Of a stretch of 64,000 nt of DNA, positions 62,043 through 64,000 are shown piece after piece. The stretch comes from Lumnitzera littorea. Its lineage: Eukaryota > Streptophyta > Magnoliopsida > Myrtales > Combretaceae. Position 1 is the first letter of the stretch, and each line of letters opens with the position of its first letter. The translations under genes were made by a program, and so were the position numbers. The notes below the pieces were generated by a model. The model saw nothing but the letters and a program-made list of their open reading frames with translations, was not told the DNA's origin and searched no databases. The stretch lies in assembly GCA_024138015.1 (NCBI GenBank), contig JAMXBB010000007.1, forward strand, positions 85,816,523 through 85,880,522, in the 5' to 3' direction.

Positions 62043-62047
62043 TAAGC
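62043..62047. repeat. Target-site duplication TAAGC, right
   Basis: Exact copy of 52966-52970, which fixes both outer ends of the retroelement. Confidence 0.85.
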
Positions 62048-62778
62048 AATCTACAAACTCTTCATAGAAGAAAAAAGATCATATATAGTTGGTAATTGTA
62101 GAAGCACATTTATGTTTTTCCTTTCTTTTCTATGAGAAAGGAAATAGCGATAGATTAAGGCATGTACTATTTTACGTTATTTAGTAGCGATTTTAAATTG
62201 GCAAAAGTAAAAAATAATAGTAGTTTAGAATACACCCTATATTATGTCTATAATAGTTGTTTAAGTTGCTTCTATATAATTAATTTAGTAGCTTTTAATA
62301 GATGTTATTATAGTACATGTATACCTTTACTTTTTAAAATTGTTGTCATAGTAAAAAAAGTGATGCTAATTACATTTTGCTACTCTTATTTGTTGAAAAC
62401 AAAAATTTAGATTTTTATATTGAATATGGTAGGATCTTATGTGTAAGATTAGCATACAAAAAATATCTATGTAATCTAAACGTATGTAGAAGTGTACTTA
62501 AATTTATAGAAAGAGCTTTTCTTCGAAGCTTATAACCTTTTAATCTATGGTAGTGTTTACTTTTAATTTTCTCACTGATAAGATGTGAGAAAAGGTAGAA
62601 GAGGAAACCTTAAAGACATACTACTAGACTACGGACCTTAACCATGTATATAAGCCTTATTTATTTGTTTATTTATCAACCAAATGATCACTTTTATTTA
62701 TCAACTTAACTCCTTAATTTAATTAGACAGTTAATAATATGCAATTAATTGATATAATGACCTACAAAATTACTATAA

Positions 62779-62788
62779 TCTCTCACTT
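62779..62788 (-). other. Polypurine tract of the Ty1/copia element
   Basis: The minus strand reads ATGACTCAAGTGAGAGATTA; CAAGTGGGAGATT is the usual tract before the 3' LTR of many plant copia elements. The 3' LTR should lie at lower coordinates (about 62.43-62.78 kb), but its far end was not identified. Confidence 0.45.
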
Positions 62789-63229
62789 GAGTCATATATA
62801 TCACCTAACAATTGTATATCGTAAAATCCTTATAAGCTTAAACTTTTACTGTTTATACTAAGTTTCATCTCCAAACAATTTGGCCCATCAATCACATCAA
62901 TATAAGATTAAGGTGGCCTTTGTCATCATTTATCGTGCTATGACCCATCAATGGTAATAATATCAATATAATCAATGATATAGATCAAGTATAGATGTGT
63001 ACCATGGAAATTGCATGCATGTGATCTTTAACATGCTTATTTCCAACAAGTCATACTTTATAACTCATAATATACTCTACACTTTATGCACAACTACAAT
63101 TGGAATATATGGAGCTTTATTTCAAAGAATTTAAGAAACAAGTATATATGAGTTAATTATGATAAAGTGCAGTATACAATTGAACATCAACCAAAAACTA
63201 ATCTCCCACTATATCGGTATATCATCAAA

Positions 63230-64000
63230 ATTAATAATACCCATATGAGCAATATGCTCATGAAACACTTTGGGTGGTAAACCTTTAGTAAGTAGATCTA
63301 TAATTATGAGATTCGTATTAATATGTTCAATTGACATTTGAGAACTTGGAACTCTCTCTTTAGCTACAAGAAACTTTAGTCGATATGCTTTGATTTTGAT
63401 GAACTTCTACTGTTCTTAGAATATAGTTCAGTAGCCTTATTATCATAATGAATTTTCAATGGTCTGTCAATGCCATCAACAATTTGAAGTCCAGCAATAA
63501 AATTTCGCAACCATATTCCCTGATTTGACATCTCATAACAAGCAATGAATTCTATCTTCATGGCAGAAGAAGTTGTAGGTGTATATTTGACACTTTTTCA
63601 TGATACAACTTTGCCAGCCATTATGAAAATATAAACAGAAGTAGACTTTCTACTATTAAGGCATCCAGTATTGTTGGAGTTGAAGTACCCCATGATCTCC
63701 AAATGATCAAATCTCCGATATGTGAGTATATAATCCTTTGTTCTTTATAGGTATCACATAGTACATTTTGCTGCTATCCAATAATCCATGCCAAGATTAC
63801 TCAAATATCTACTAAGTATTCCAATAATGTATGTAATCTCTGGATGCGTACAAACTTAAGCATACATAAGACTCCCTATTGTTGATACATAAGGGATCCT
63901 ATCCATTGCCTTTTTCTCAATGTCATTCTTGGGACATTGAAGCAAATTGAACTTATCACCCTTAGCCACAAGAATATCTCCTAGTGCATAATCTTTAATG
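63230..64000 (-). pseudogene. Ty1/copia reverse transcriptase-RNase H 3' end (runs off right edge)
   Basis: Reading the minus strand from the edge: DYALGDILVAKGDKFNLLQC, a MDRIPYVSTIGSLMYA segment, then THPEITYIIGILSRY; after stops, FDHLEIMGYFNSNN. RNase H follows with KIEFIACYEMSNQGIWLRNF, IDRPLKIHYDNKA and SSKSKHID (63561-63376). The tail is SSQMSIEHINT, then DLLTKGLPPKVFHEHIAHMG near 63240. RT before RNase H with this ending is Ty1/copia order. At least three in-frame stops. Confidence 0.88.

Larger units (their letters stand above)
49376..62400. mobile_element. Putative CACTA-type transposon split by an LTR element
   Basis: The left end TACTACAACAAATAG is CACTACAACAAATAG with the first C changed to T, the CACTA terminus. 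The right end, reverse-complemented, reads TTTTCAACAAATAAGAGTAGCAA, sharing CAACAAATA. Both subterminal regions are dense in TAGCAATAG, GTAGCAATTT, TAGTAGCGATTT-like short motifs in both orientations, typical of CACTA subterminal repeats. Without the 9.07-kb retroelement the CACTA part is about 3.95 kb and has no recognisable transposase. The right terminus is decayed (GAAAAC where TAGTG is expected), and no 3-bp target duplication is seen. Confidence 0.5.

Noticed and set aside
1..64000. A novel operon-like or defence system
   Set aside because: There is no cluster of co-oriented intact genes. Only one intact spliced gene is present and the rest is transposon-derived or non-coding.

Overview
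The window is plant nuclear DNA, most likely from an AT-rich eudicot. The evidence is a spliced plant gene with GT-AG introns, Ty3/gypsy and Ty1/copia retrotransposons primed by initiator-methionine tRNA, a Cassandra element carrying 5S rRNA-like sequence, and CACTA and foldback DNA transposons. No bacterial, plasmid or phage gene organisation is present. The species cannot be named from the sequence.

Layout: 1-9.5 kb is a decayed gypsy element (protease, RT, RNase H, integrase) interrupted by a Sire/Maximus-type solo LTR and followed by the 3' end of a second, chromodomain-type gypsy element with a long LTR. 10.8-13.8 kb is a second, 5'-truncated copy of the first gypsy family. 13.8-19.35 kb is LTR-like DNA containing a nested 2.64-kb solo LTR. 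19.35-25.1 kb is intergenic with small MITE-like elements.

25.4-39.4 kb is the only convincing cellular gene: ten exons on the + strand that join into an uninterrupted 328-residue nucleotide-sugar transporter of the SLC35D-like (UGNT1/UTR7) type. Intron 2 (8.35 kb) contains a gypsy element of the same family as the first two, in antisense orientation with both LTRs. Intron 7 (2.0 kb) contains a Cassandra TRIM in sense orientation.

39.4-49.4 kb is gene-poor, with a 1.15-kb foldback element, a trinucleotide-repeat tract that reverses strand, and palindromic short repeats. 49.4-62.4 kb looks like a CACTA-type element split by a 9.07-kb LTR element. That LTR element has 2.2-kb LTRs, a perfect 5-bp target duplication and no recognisable protein-coding sequence (LARD-like). 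From 62.8 kb to the window end is the 3' part of an antisense Ty1/copia element.

Apart from the transporter, nearly everything identifiable is transposon-derived. I found no new enzymatic or defence system. The observations most worth checking are the LARD-like element, the long foldback element, the Cassandra insertion in the gene, and the intact splicing structure of a gene whose introns have been invaded by transposons. All alignments were done by eye; identities are estimates.
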